A stretch of 64,000 nucleotides of DNA, from positions 248,001-312,000 of the forward strand of contig NZ_JAQIOY010000003.1 of the NCBI RefSeq assembly GCF_028023555.1, given 5' to 3'. Position 1 is the stretch's first letter, and each line of letters opens with the position of its first letter. Source of the DNA: Thalassococcus_A lentus (GTDB lineage Bacteria > Pseudomonadota > Alphaproteobacteria > Rhodobacterales > Rhodobacteraceae). Positions 54,455 to 63,187 of the stretch are shown here, piece after piece. A model generated the notes under the pieces. That model was not told where the DNA came from. It did not search any database and saw only the letters and a program-made list of their open reading frames with translations. The position numbers and the translations under genes are program-made.

Positions 54455-55120
54455 TTACGACTGTTCAGTGCCGTAAGTGCGTTCCCCGAAAACCGCTGAG
54501 CCAACCCGCACATGAGTTGCGCCGAAGGCAATTGCCTGATCGAAATCGCCGCTCATCCCCATCGAGAGTCCTGACAGACCGTTGCGACCCGCGATCTTGG
54601 CCAAGAGCGCAAAATGCAGCGATGGTGTTTCGTCGGCCGGGGGGATGCACATGACGCCTTTGATGGGAAGGTCCATCGCGATGCAATCCTTGATGAACTG
54701 GTCGGCATCTTTGGGCATAACCCCCGCCTTTTGAGGCTCTTCGCCGGTGTTCACCTGAATGAACAAGTCGGGACACTGGCCCATTTCCTGCGCCAGCCTT
54801 GCAAGGCTGTTGGCCAGTTTGGGACGATCCACGGAATGGATCGCCTCGAACAGTTCCATAGCCTGCCTTGTCTTGTTGCTTTGCAAGGGGCCAATCAAGT
54901 GCACGGTTACGTCGTCAAAACGGCTTCTGAAGTCGGGCCACTTTCCGGCGGCTTCCTGAACTTTGTTCTCGCCAAACAAGCGGTGGCCTTGTTCCAGAAC
55001 GGCTTCAACCCGGTCCAGCGGTTGGACTTTGCTGACGGCGATCAGTTGGACATCCGACCGTGGGCGTCCGGCGTCTTTGCAGGCCTTTGCGATGCGTTCT
55101 TCGGTATCAATCAATCCCAC
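54455..55120 (-). CDS. yggS: YggS-family PLP-binding protein
   Basis: The 221-residue protein is the PLP homeostasis protein (PLPBP/YggS): a single alanine-racemase-like barrel with the PLP lysine in LIAVSKVQPL, FGENKVQEA and FIQVNTGEEPQK. It carries PLP and buffers its level, with no clear enzyme activity. Start is GTG 55120 with GGGAG eight bases upstream; it overlaps the upstream sulfotransferase gene by ten bases. The MocR-type regulator follows after about 40 bases. Secure. Confidence 0.93.
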   Translation of the reverse strand: MGLIDTEERIAKACKDAGRPRSDVQLIAVSKVQPLDRVEAVLEQGHRLFGENKVQEAAGKWPDFRSRFDDVTVHLIGPLQSNKTRQAMELFEAIHSVDRPKLANSLARLAQEMGQCPDLFIQVNTGEEPQKAGVMPKDADQFIKDCIAMDLPIKGVMCIPPADETPSLHFALLAKIAGRNGLSGLSMGMSGDFDQAIAFGATHVRVGSAVFGERTYGTEQS

Positions 55121-56577
55121 GGCTCATCTCCCCAAGCATTCACGAATGGTTCTAGTGCGCTTTCGTAGCGCCGCCAGGCTTCGCGGCGACCAGAATGAAT
55201 CGGTTGCCGGACCTGCGCCACGCTCAGCGTCTGTACCGTGCTGCGTTCCTTGTGGAAATCGAGACAACGGTCTTCCCAGTCCATTTCTGCATATTTCAGC
55301 AATCGGCGTGCGCCGTTTTCTGGATCGGACACGAGATCTTCGTATTTTATCACATGGACGGCGTCGGGCAGGCGTTCTTGCCAATGGCGCAACATCACAC
55401 GGAACAATTTGATTTCCTTGGCAATATCGGAAAACCGACAAGCATAGCGATGTGTGCCCAACGAAAAATAGTTGCGATAGATCGACAGGGCGACATCACG
55501 TGGATCGCGCAATACGACGATCAGGCGCGCATTGGTGATTGCGGCGTGCAACAGACCGAAAACCAATATGCTTTGAATGCTCTTGTCCGTCAGAACCGTT
55601 GCTTCGGTTCTGAAATCGCGCTGCACAAGGCGTTCGTAGCCTTGGGCGAACGCAGTCAGAATCTCTGGCTGCATAGTATCTGTCGCGCGCATCTCGGCGC
55701 CGGTGCCAAAGTGTTTATAGGCTTGCTGCAGCGAATGGGACAGTTCCCCGCCGGGCTGTGCTGTGCTGTGAGCTGCGATGATCTGCTCAACCAGTGTTGT
55801 ACCGGATCTGGGCATACCGCAGACGAAAACGGGGGCAGGGGCTATGCTTGGGCCAACGCGATCAAAGGGGCCAGTCTGTGCTGAGAGCACGCCTTCGACT
55901 TCTGCCTTTCGGCCTGCATGGTCATAGGGTGCCAGTTTAGCTTGGATCGCGTTTGCTTGGTCCAGGTAGCCAAAGACACGATCGTGTTCGCCCAGATCGG
56001 ACATAGCCTTGGCCAGCGCGTACCCGAGGTGCATGCGGCCAATTTCGGCAAGGTCTGTCCTTTTCCAAAGACCCAACATTTCGCGCAGCAAAGGATCCCG
56101 CTTGTTGGATTTGCGCGTGGCCGAGAGAATCCGGAACAGCTCGGGCTGACCTGGGTTATTCTTGATGAGTTTCACCAGCTGCGCCTCAGCTTTGGTGAAC
56201 TCACCGATCAGTTGCAGGAAATGAGCCTTGTCCGCGCGTGGGGTTATGTCCTTGGGTGACAGTGCAATCGCCTTGTCATAGGAGGCGAGGGCCTGTGTTT
56301 CGTTGCCAAAGTGTCGATGACGATCAGCGAGTGCCATCCAGACACGCGGATTGTCGGGGATGAGGTCGGCAGCCTTCCTCAGATGCTCGAGGCAGGCGTC
56401 CCGATCGCCCAGTTCAAATGCGATTCTGGACAAGAAGATGTAGGATTCAGCGTGTTGTGGTGCCTTTTGCAGCACCGCAATGAAATGCAGTTTAGATGTT
56501 TCAAACTGCCCTTGTTCAAACAGCGCTTTGGCGCGGTTCAAAACAGTCTTTGGGTCTTGTTGGGCCAGTGGCATCAT
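55111..56577 (-). CDS. TPR-containing sulfotransferase
   Basis: The 488-residue protein has several TPR-like helical repeats in the first 220 residues and a C-terminal sulfotransferase domain with the PAPS-binding motif VCGMPRSGTTLVEQIIAAH (about residues 252-270), and a later VLRDPRDVALSIY. It should transfer sulfate from PAPS to an unknown acceptor; TPR-sulfotransferase fusions are common in alphaproteobacteria. AAGGAG lies ten bases before ATG 56577 (a second ATG follows at once). It overlaps yggS by ten bases, so the two share a message. Confidence 0.87.
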   Translation of the reverse strand: MMPLAQQDPKTVLNRAKALFEQGQFETSKLHFIAVLQKAPQHAESYIFLSRIAFELGDRDACLEHLRKAADLIPDNPRVWMALADRHRHFGNETQALASYDKAIALSPKDITPRADKAHFLQLIGEFTKAEAQLVKLIKNNPGQPELFRILSATRKSNKRDPLLREMLGLWKRTDLAEIGRMHLGYALAKAMSDLGEHDRVFGYLDQANAIQAKLAPYDHAGRKAEVEGVLSAQTGPFDRVGPSIAPAPVFVCGMPRSGTTLVEQIIAAHSTAQPGGELSHSLQQAYKHFGTGAEMRATDTMQPEILTAFAQGYERLVQRDFRTEATVLTDKSIQSILVFGLLHAAITNARLIVVLRDPRDVALSIYRNYFSLGTHRYACRFSDIAKEIKLFRVMLRHWQERLPDAVHVIKYEDLVSDPENGARRLLKYAEMDWEDRCLDFHKERSTVQTLSVAQVRQPIHSGRREAWRRYESALEPFVNAWGDEPWD

Positions 56578-56626
56578 TGAAGCGCATCTCCTTGCTATGC
56601 AGCTAACAATCGGAGCCCAAAAAGAA

Positions 56627-56651
56627 AAGAGCGGGCATAAAGCCCGCTCTT
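56627..56651 (-). terminator. porin terminator
   Basis: An eight-base GC stem plus two A-T pairs (GAGCGGGC with GCCCGCTC, 56629-56636 and 56642-56649) around ATAAA, followed on the minus strand by a T-rich tail. It lies about 25 bases past the porin stop and separates it from the sulfotransferase gene. Confidence 0.9.
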
Positions 56652-56674
56652 CAGTCTAACTAAGTCGGGTTGAC

Positions 56675-57628
56675 TTAGAAGGACATTGCCAGACCGAGGG
56701 ACCAGCTGTCGGAAGAACCGAGGATCTGGTCGTCGGAGGAGCCGTAGCCAGCCTGAGCTGTCAGACCGCCACCGAGGTCGTAGGACATCGCGATGCCGAA
56801 GCCGTTCGAGTCCCAACCGAAGTCGGTGTTGTACTCACCGTAGTTGATGCCGATGGCCAGAGCGTTCATTGTGTAGCCGAAGCCGATCGCTGTGTGCTCA
56901 ACTTCGCCACCGCCGTTGAAGGACAGCTTGGAGTAGCTAACAGCTGCGGACAGACCGTTGTCGAACGTGGTGTCGAGGCTCAGGCCCCAGAGATCAAACA
57001 CGTTGTTCTGCGACTGGTAGCCAAGGCCTACGCCAACAGTGGCGTTGGAGATGTCTGCGGAGTAACGGATACCTACACCCCAGATGGTGTCGAATGCGCC
57101 GTTCAGCGACTGCTCAGCAGAGATGTGGCCTGTGAAGCCTTCAAAGCTGTACGAGAAGCGAGCGATCTGGCCGTCACCACCGGTGAACGCGGAACCGTCC
57201 ATGCCGTTGTTCAGGTTGATGCCTGCCGCGTGACCCCAGCCAGCGTGGCCGGTGTGTGCGTCGTTGATCGAACCGCCAGCAAGAGCAGTTTCTGCGATGA
57301 CTGCGTCAAACGCGCCATCGGTGTCGCCCATGTCCAGACGTGCGTTGCCGTAAGCAACGAAGAAAGATGCGCCACCGTCGTCAGCGTCGTTTGCAACAGC
57401 TGCTGCACCCGCGCCACCTTCGTCGAGGTCAACGGACGCACCAAAGGTCAGGCCGTTGTCTGCTTCGCCGGTCATGGCGAATGTTACGTCAACGTCAGTG
57501 TGGAACTGAGTGTCGATGCCGTCACCACCGAAGATACCGATTTCACCGGAACCGGAGATGGCGATGTCTGCGGACGCTACGCCCGCGGTTGCAACCAGCG
57601 CGGTGGTCGCGAACAGGATGTTTTTCAT
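56675..57628 (-). CDS. outer-membrane porin
   Basis: The 317-residue protein has a signal peptide (MKNILFATTALVATAGVASA) and an acidic Gly/Asp-rich mature part that ends in SWSLGLAMSF with a C-terminal phenylalanine, as in outer-membrane beta barrels. The alternating pattern fits a 16-strand trimeric porin (Rhodobacter-type). It is single-copy here, has a long 5' region and a strong terminator, and codon use looks highly expressed. AGGGA lies five bases before ATG 57628; the longer frame would remove the signal peptide. Ion or solute preference is not readable. Confidence 0.87.
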   Translation of the reverse strand: MKNILFATTALVATAGVASADIAISGSGEIGIFGGDGIDTQFHTDVDVTFAMTGEADNGLTFGASVDLDEGGAGAAAVANDADDGGASFFVAYGNARLDMGDTDGAFDAVIAETALAGGSINDAHTGHAGWGHAAGINLNNGMDGSAFTGGDGQIARFSYSFEGFTGHISAEQSLNGAFDTIWGVGIRYSADISNATVGVGLGYQSQNNVFDLWGLSLDTTFDNGLSAAVSYSKLSFNGGGEVEHTAIGFGYTMNALAIGINYGEYNTDFGWDSNGFGIAMSYDLGGGLTAQAGYGSSDDQILGSSDSWSLGLAMSF

Positions 57629-58060
57629 TTTTTCCCTCATGTGTTCAAAGGCACGTACCAAGCCGGATGCCCGACTTTGATGGAGTGATCTATGCGCCCG
57701 CCGACCGGCCGTTCGCAACCCTCACGAAAGCCGGTTGCTGAACAAGGAAACGAGTGATGCGCAATTGCCACAAGGATTCCCGCCACGGCGCTTTGACACC
57801 TGTTACACAGGAAAATATGCGCAATTTCCCGCTTACAGGTCGTTGATTTTGTGTTGGCGTTGCGAATCCGGATTGCCCTTTTCGACAGGACGTTTGTTAC
57901 GGCAAAGCGACCGATTCCCCCTACGTAAGGCGGGCGCACGCGCGATTACGCGCGCGGAAAAGCAGAATCGCGACCTGATTGTGATTGCCGACTTGCCGCT
58001 TTTGTATTGCGTGGGTATTCAGGGTCAGGATTGAAGGTCGTCATTCGCAGGAGACGAGAC
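57629..58060. other. 432-base intergenic region between divergent porin and DUF3576 genes
   Basis: No gene is seen here; short open frames have no ribosome-binding sites. It must hold promoters for the porin (minus) and the DUF3576 lipoprotein (plus). A consensus -35 box and a small palindrome lie in it at 57793-57821 and are listed separately. A short GCGC-rich stretch (57940-57960) is the only other structure noticed. Confidence 0.6.
57793..57821 (+). promoter_or_regulatory. promoter-like box with palindrome in the spacer
   Basis: TTGACA (57793-57798), a 17-base spacer and TATGCG (57816-57821) fit a sigma-70 promoter with a weak -10. Inside the spacer CCTGT-TAC-ACAGG (57799-57811) is a perfect five-base palindrome where a repressor could bind. 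The next gene on this strand is 240 bases away, so it would be a long leader or a small RNA start. Confidence 0.4.
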
Positions 58061-58570
58061 ATGAACAAGACACGCATTGCCTTGGGAATGGGGCTTACTG
58101 TTGCCTTGCTCGTCCAGGCAGGGTGCGGCGCTTTTGGAAACCGAAACCCAAATCGCGCACCCGTTGAGACACCACCTGCAGATGAGATCATGGACTCGGT
58201 GCTTTATCCCGACGGCCAGAAGCCGCGAAGCACTCTTTGGGATATCTTCCGTGCGCGCCCGGACCAAGGTCAGGTTGGTTCGGTCAACAAGTACATCTGG
58301 AACGCTGCTCTTGAGACCCTGAACTTTCTGCCTGTTCAATCGGTCGATCCATTCACGGGTGTCATCACCACTGGCTATGGTACGCCTCCGGGCGGTGGCC
58401 GCGCCTATCGCGCAACCATTTACGTAAGCGATCCTGCATTGGATGCGCGTTCGCTGAACGTGGCGCTGATGACACGGTCCGGTCCGGCCTCTGCTGCTAC
58501 CGTACGTGCGCTTGAAGATGCGATTCTGACGCGGGCGCGTCAGCTGCGTGGGCAGGATAGCCGGCTTTGA
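58061..58570 (+). CDS. DUF3576 lipoprotein
   Basis: The 169-residue protein has a leader ending in LVQAGC (lipobox) and a mature part with DEIMDSVLYPDGQKPRS, KYIWNAALETLNFLP and RAYRATIYVSDPALD, matching the DUF3576 family of alphaproteobacterial outer-membrane lipoproteins. It is probably anchored by lipid in the outer membrane. Role unknown. GGAG lies eight bases before ATG 58061. It ends at a terminator and lies upstream of the convergent glycosyltransferase gene, close to leuS and lptE. The order DUF3576-leuS-lptE-holA recurs in this group, to my memory. Confidence 0.85.
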   Translation: MNKTRIALGMGLTVALLVQAGCGAFGNRNPNRAPVETPPADEIMDSVLYPDGQKPRSTLWDIFRARPDQGQVGSVNKYIWNAALETLNFLPVQSVDPFTGVITTGYGTPPGGGRAYRATIYVSDPALDARSLNVALMTRSGPASAATVRALEDAILTRARQLRGQDSRL

Positions 58571-58609
58571 TCTAAGCCCCTGCTTTCGCGGGGGTTATCG
58601 GAATATCAG

Positions 58610-58637
58610 AATGGCGCTGCAATCGCGGCGCCATTTT
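58610..58637 (+). terminator. terminator after the DUF3576 gene
   Basis: AATGGCGC pairs with GCGCCATT (58610-58617 with 58628-58635), the stem extended by a few further pairs, followed by TTTT. It is 40 bases after the stop. The convergent glycosyltransferase ends at 58663. Confidence 0.75.
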
Positions 58638-58662
58638 TCGTGCGAAGATACCTGCAGGGCCG

Positions 58663-59922
58663 TCAATCGATGATCGGGCGCGGCTCCAGTTTGCCGAGGT
58701 CTTCGACCCATTTCAGGTGCTGTGGCAGACAGATCGTTTGCAGATCATAGTTTTCCTGTACGAATGTCCGCGCGTTTTCACCCAGCCGCTTTCTGAGGGC
58801 TTCGTCATCAAGAAGTGTGCAGAGCCTGTCCGTCAGTGCATTGCTGTCAAAGAAATCAACCATAAGGCCCGTCTCGCCCTCGGTTAGCACTTCCCGAACC
58901 GGCTCAGTGCCCGAGGCGACGATTGCGCATTCGGCGCTCATGGATTCCAGCAGGGACCAGGACAACACGAAGGGGTATGTCAGGTAGACATGGGCACGGC
59001 TGACCTGAATCATCGACAGATACGTGTCGTAGGGCACGCGGCCCATAAAGTGTACGCGGTTCCAGCTCGGGGTCGGGATGCGTCCGCGAACCTCATCGAT
59101 AAAGATCTGCATCCACGTTTGGCCCTTTGGCGGTTTGGAGCCATAGCTGACTTCGTTTCCACCCAGAATCACCACATGGGCATTCTTGCGGCGTTTCAAA
59201 ATCTCGGGCAGGGCGCGCATGAAGACGTGGTAGCCGCGATAGGGTTCGAGGTTACGGTTGATAAAGGTGATGACCTCGTCGTCCCGTGTCAGGGTCAGAT
59301 CATCGTTGATTTTCAGTTTTGCGTCCGGATTTGGCTTGGCGACTTCGGTGTCCACCCCGTCATGGGCCACGGTCAGACGATCCTGCCATTTGTCAGGGAA
59401 TGTGCTGGCCTGGAACCGGGTTGGTGACAGCCCCGCATCCATCACCTCTTCGTGCAGGCGATTGTTCAGATTCTTCATCCGAATACGCAGCGTATCGCTT
59501 TCGATGTTCTTGCTTGGGAACTCGGGGTCAAAATTGATGAAGGGCTTGCTGGTCAGATGATAAAGCTCGCAGTACAGGCCAAGCCGCGCGTTCGGCCAGA
59601 CATCTTTGAGGAACATCGACTCGCCCCAGCCGTGGTGCGCGCAGATGACATCCGGCTCGAACCCTTTGGCCTTTAGGGCTTTGGCGCCGCGGTAGCATGA
59701 GGTTGCCCGCAAGATCTTGGTTTCGAAATCGGCTAGCCACGGGTGAATGCCCTTGGTGGATGCCCCCTGAATTTCGTAAGGGATGATTTTGACGCCCTGC
59801 CAGTTTTGCGGCTCCTTGACCTTGCAAGTCAAAGCCACAACCTCATGGCCTTGCTGCACGAGTGCTGGCGCAAGGTGTTTGTATTGCCCAGGGAAATTCT
59901 GGTGAATCAGCAGGATTTTCAT
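58663..59922 (-). CDS. glycosyltransferase family 4
   Basis: The 419-residue protein has a GT-B fold: N-terminal MKILLIHQNFPGQYKHLAPAL, then the donor-binding half with FINRNLEPYRGYH, VVILGGNEVSYG and the LSWSLLESMSAECAIVASGT EX7E-like stretch of retaining GT4 enzymes. It probably adds a sugar to a surface polysaccharide, but donor and acceptor are unknown. No other polysaccharide genes are near. It is divergent from leuS across 195 bases. Confidence 0.85.
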   Translation of the reverse strand: MKILLIHQNFPGQYKHLAPALVQQGHEVVALTCKVKEPQNWQGVKIIPYEIQGASTKGIHPWLADFETKILRATSCYRGAKALKAKGFEPDVICAHHGWGESMFLKDVWPNARLGLYCELYHLTSKPFINFDPEFPSKNIESDTLRIRMKNLNNRLHEEVMDAGLSPTRFQASTFPDKWQDRLTVAHDGVDTEVAKPNPDAKLKINDDLTLTRDDEVITFINRNLEPYRGYHVFMRALPEILKRRKNAHVVILGGNEVSYGSKPPKGQTWMQIFIDEVRGRIPTPSWNRVHFMGRVPYDTYLSMIQVSRAHVYLTYPFVLSWSLLESMSAECAIVASGTEPVREVLTEGETGLMVDFFDSNALTDRLCTLLDDEALRKRLGENARTFVQENYDLQTICLPQHLKWVEDLGKLEPRPIID

Positions 59923-60117
59923 TTTGCGACCTTGGTAAAATTAGTGGTGCCTTTCTGGCATCTCGTTTCCGGCGCGCCAACGGTGGTTTTCCGCACTTCT
60001 GCCAACAAGGGCCGATGGGTTGCCGAAATGTCGACAACCCGTAGGGTCCCTCTTGCTCGTCGGGCGTGGCCCTTCTATGCAACAGTTTCAACTCGCCGAC
60101 CCAAAGGACCGCATATA

Positions 60118-62694
60118 ATGTCAGCCTATGATCCCGCCGCTATCGAGCCGAAGTGGCAAGCCGCCTGGGAAGAACAGCAGACCTTCAAAGCGGTCCGCAG
60201 TGACGACAAACCCAAATACTATGTGCTTGAAATGTTTCCCTACCCATCCGGGCGGATTCATATCGGGCATGTGCGGAATTACACGATGGGGGACGTGATC
60301 GCCCGGCACAAACTGGCGTCTGGCTACAATGTTCTGCATCCGATGGGCTTTGATGCCTTTGGCATGCCGGCCGAAAATGCGGCGATGGCCAGCGGTGGTC
60401 ACCCCAAGACATGGACCTACGACAACATCGATACGATGGTCGGCCAGATGAAGCCGCTGGGTTTTGGTCTCGACTGGTCCCGTATGTTTGCGACCTGTGA
60501 TCCGGAATATTATGGTCAGCAGCAGGCGTTGTTCATTGATTTCCTTGAGCGTGGCTTGGTCTATCGCAAAAACGCGGTGGTCAACTGGGATCCGGTGGAT
60601 ATGACCGTTCTTGCCAACGAGCAGGTGATCGACGGCAAAGGCTGGCGGTCCGGCGCCGAGGTTGAACGGCGCGAACTCACGCAGTGGTTCTTCAAGATCT
60701 CCGACTATTCAGAAGAGCTTCTGGATGCTTTGGACGGTCTCGACAACTGGCCGGCCAAAGTGAAACTCATGCAGGCCAACTGGATCGGCAAATCCCGTGG
60801 CTTGCAGTTTGCATTCAGCACGATTGATGCACCGGATGGGTTTGATCGCATCGAGGTCTACACCACGCGCCCCGATACGCTGATGGGCGCCTCTTTCGTC
60901 GGTATTTCGCCAGATCATCCGCTCGCCAAGCATCTTGAACGGGACAACCCCGAGCTGGCCGAGGCGGTCGCTGAGATGCGCCGGGGCGGCACCACTGAAG
61001 AGGCGCTGGAAAAAGCCGAAAAGCTTGGGTTCGACACCGGTATCCGTGTGCGTCATCCGTTTGACACGGCGTGGGAGCTGCCCGTCTATATCGCGAATTT
61101 CATTCTGATGGATTACGGCACCGGCGCAATTTTTGCCTGTCCCGCTCACGACCAGCGCGATCTGGATTTCTGCAACAAATATGGGTTGCCGGTTGTGTCG
61201 ACCTACGTGCCTGAACAGGGTGAAGACAGCTTTACCCGACCCGAAGCAGGCGGCGAAGCCTATGTGCCGACCAAGACGGAAAAAGTACGCTACATCAAAG
61301 GCTTTGCCGGAGAAGAAGTTCAGACAGGAAATCAGGCCGTCGATGCGGCGATTGATTTTTGTGAAGCCAACGGCGTAGGGCAGGGCGTGACCAAATTCCG
61401 CCTGCGCGATTGGGGGCTTTCGCGCCAGCGATACTGGGGTTGCCCTATTCCGGTCGTGCATTGCGAAACCTGCGGCGTGGTGCCTGAGAAAAAGGAAAAC
61501 CTGCCGATCGCGCTGCCCGATGACGTGTCGTTCGACGTGCCCGGCAACCCATTGGACCGTCACCCGACATGGCGCGATTGCGCGTGCCCGTCCTGCGGTG
61601 CGGCTGCCAAACGTGAAACGGACACCATGGACACCTTTGTGGACAGCTCGTGGTATTTCGCGCGCTTTACGGCGCCGCGAGCCGACACGCCGACGGATAT
61701 GGAAGACGCACGCTATTGGATGAACGTCGATCAGTATATCGGCGGTATCGAACACGCGATTCTTCATCTGTTGTACTCGCGCTTTTTCGCCCGTGCGATG
61801 AACATCACAGGGCATCTGCCCGACAAATCGCGTGAGCCGTTCGATGCGCTGTTCACCCAAGGGATGGTGACCCACGCGATCTACAAGAGCGATGATCCGC
61901 AAACGGGCCGCCCGGTCTATTTTTACCCGGAACAGGTGGAGTTGAAGGACGGAAAGGCGTTTTTCAAAGAAGATGGACGTGAATTGGAGGTCGTACCTTC
62001 GGCCAAGATGTCCAAATCCAAGAACAACGTCGTGGACCCGGTGCAAATCATTCAGACTTACGGTGCCGATACCGCACGCTGGTTCGTGCTGAGTGACTCG
62101 CCCCCCGAGCGCGATGTGGAATGGACCGCATCCGGCGCAGAAGCTGCAAACAAACATCTGACGCGGGTTCACCGGTTGTGCGCCGAGATTGCAACCAGCG
62201 ATGCCCCGTCGACCAAGGAAGATGATGCCTTGCTTCGCGAAATGCACAAGGCGATCCATGACGTGTCCATGGGCGTCGAAAGTTTCGGGTTTAATGCCGC
62301 AATTGCAAAGCTTTACGCCTTTACCAATGCTGTGTCGAAGTCCCGAGCCGGGGCGGATGTGAAAAAGCAGGCTGCGCGGACACTGGCCCAGCTTATGGCA
62401 CCGATGACACCGCATCTGGCCGAAGAATGCTGGCAGCTTTTGGGTGGCGAAGGGCTGGTTGCCAACGCGCCTTGGCCCAAGGCTGATGAGAGCATGCTGG
62501 TCGAGGACACGGTGACCTTGCCGATCCAGATCAACGGCAAACGACGGGGCGAAATGGCGGTTCCCCGCGACATGCCAAAGGAAGAGGTTGAAAAAGCCGT
62601 TCTTGCACACGAAGCTGTGGTGAAGGCGCTCGATGGGGGGCAGCCGAAAAAGCTTATCGTTGTGCCGGGGCGGATCGTGAATGTGGTTATCTGA
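60118..62694 (+). CDS. leuS: leucyl-tRNA synthetase
   Basis: The 858-residue class I synthetase has HIGH (about residues 48-51, RIHIGHVRNY), a long editing domain (about 220-420), and KMSKS (about 631-635, AKMSKSKNNV). Length is typical. The ATG at 60118 starts the conserved MSAYDPAAIEPKWQ; the open frame continues upstream to 59743 over the glycosyltransferase gene but is not used. lptE overlaps its end by 14 bases, and holA follows, so the three form an operon. Very secure. Confidence 0.97.
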   Translation: MSAYDPAAIEPKWQAAWEEQQTFKAVRSDDKPKYYVLEMFPYPSGRIHIGHVRNYTMGDVIARHKLASGYNVLHPMGFDAFGMPAENAAMASGGHPKTWTYDNIDTMVGQMKPLGFGLDWSRMFATCDPEYYGQQQALFIDFLERGLVYRKNAVVNWDPVDMTVLANEQVIDGKGWRSGAEVERRELTQWFFKISDYSEELLDALDGLDNWPAKVKLMQANWIGKSRGLQFAFSTIDAPDGFDRIEVYTTRPDTLMGASFVGISPDHPLAKHLERDNPELAEAVAEMRRGGTTEEALEKAEKLGFDTGIRVRHPFDTAWELPVYIANFILMDYGTGAIFACPAHDQRDLDFCNKYGLPVVSTYVPEQGEDSFTRPEAGGEAYVPTKTEKVRYIKGFAGEEVQTGNQAVDAAIDFCEANGVGQGVTKFRLRDWGLSRQRYWGCPIPVVHCETCGVVPEKKENLPIALPDDVSFDVPGNPLDRHPTWRDCACPSCGAAAKRETDTMDTFVDSSWYFARFTAPRADTPTDMEDARYWMNVDQYIGGIEHAILHLLYSRFFARAMNITGHLPDKSREPFDALFTQGMVTHAIYKSDDPQTGRPVYFYPEQVELKDGKAFFKEDGRELEVVPSAKMSKSKNNVVDPVQIIQTYGADTARWFVLSDSPPERDVEWTASGAEAANKHLTRVHRLCAEIATSDAPSTKEDDALLREMHKAIHDVSMGVESFGFNAAIAKLYAFTNAVSKSRAGADVKKQAARTLAQLMAPMTPHLAEECWQLLGGEGLVANAPWPKADESMLVEDTVTLPIQINGKRRGEMAVPRDMPKEEVEKAVLAHEAVVKALDGGQPKKLIVVPGRIVNVVI

Positions 62695-63187
62695 TAGAAG
62701 AACGGTTCTGCTGGGCGCGCTGGCCACGCTGGGCGCTTGCGGTTTTACACCCGCCTATGCGCCGGGAGGATCCGGACAACAGTTGTTGGGTCGGATTGCG
62801 CTCGACGAACCAAAGACCAAGAACGGCTATCGTTTCGGGCGTAGATTTGAGGAACGCCTGGGCCGCAGCAGTGGTCCGTTTCGGCTGTCGGTAAAAATTC
62901 AGGTTGATCGACAGGGTTTGGGTAGCACATCCGCCGGCGCGACCACGCGGTTTCGGTTTGTTGGGCGTGCGCTCTATTCGCTCAGGGATGTGGGTGATCC
63001 GGAAACGGTTCTGCTCGAAGGTCGGACAAACGCATTCACCGGGTATTCCACGACGGGCTCTACCGTTGCTACTTTGGCGGCGCAACGCGACGCCGAAGAA
63101 CGCCTGATGATCATTTTGGCGGATCAGGTCATTGATCAGCTGTTGATTGACGCGCCGCGCCTGTCTGCGTCCGCTGCGGACCAATGA
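62681..63187 (+). CDS. lptE: LPS assembly lipoprotein LptE
   Basis: LptE plugs LptD in the outer membrane to place LPS. The 168-residue protein has a leader with a twin arginine-like start and a lipobox LATLGAC (about C20), then CGFTPAYAP, common in alphaproteobacterial LptE, and a beta-rich end. It overlaps leuS by 14 bases and holA by four (ATGA), the conserved leuS-lptE-holA order supporting the name. Sequence identity in this family is low, so context carries weight. Confidence 0.88.
   Translation: MWLSDRRTVLLGALATLGACGFTPAYAPGGSGQQLLGRIALDEPKTKNGYRFGRRFEERLGRSSGPFRLSVKIQVDRQGLGSTSAGATTRFRFVGRALYSLRDVGDPETVLLEGRTNAFTGYSTTGSTVATLAAQRDAEERLMIILADQVIDQLLIDAPRLSASAADQ

Noticed and set aside
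59743..60117. Upstream extension of the leuS frame
   Set aside because: It overlaps the glycosyltransferase start; the conserved LeuS N-terminus starts at 60118.
60709..62727. 672-residue minus-strand frame over leuS
   Set aside because: Opposite a secure leuS; His/Arg/Phe-rich shadow composition and no start context.
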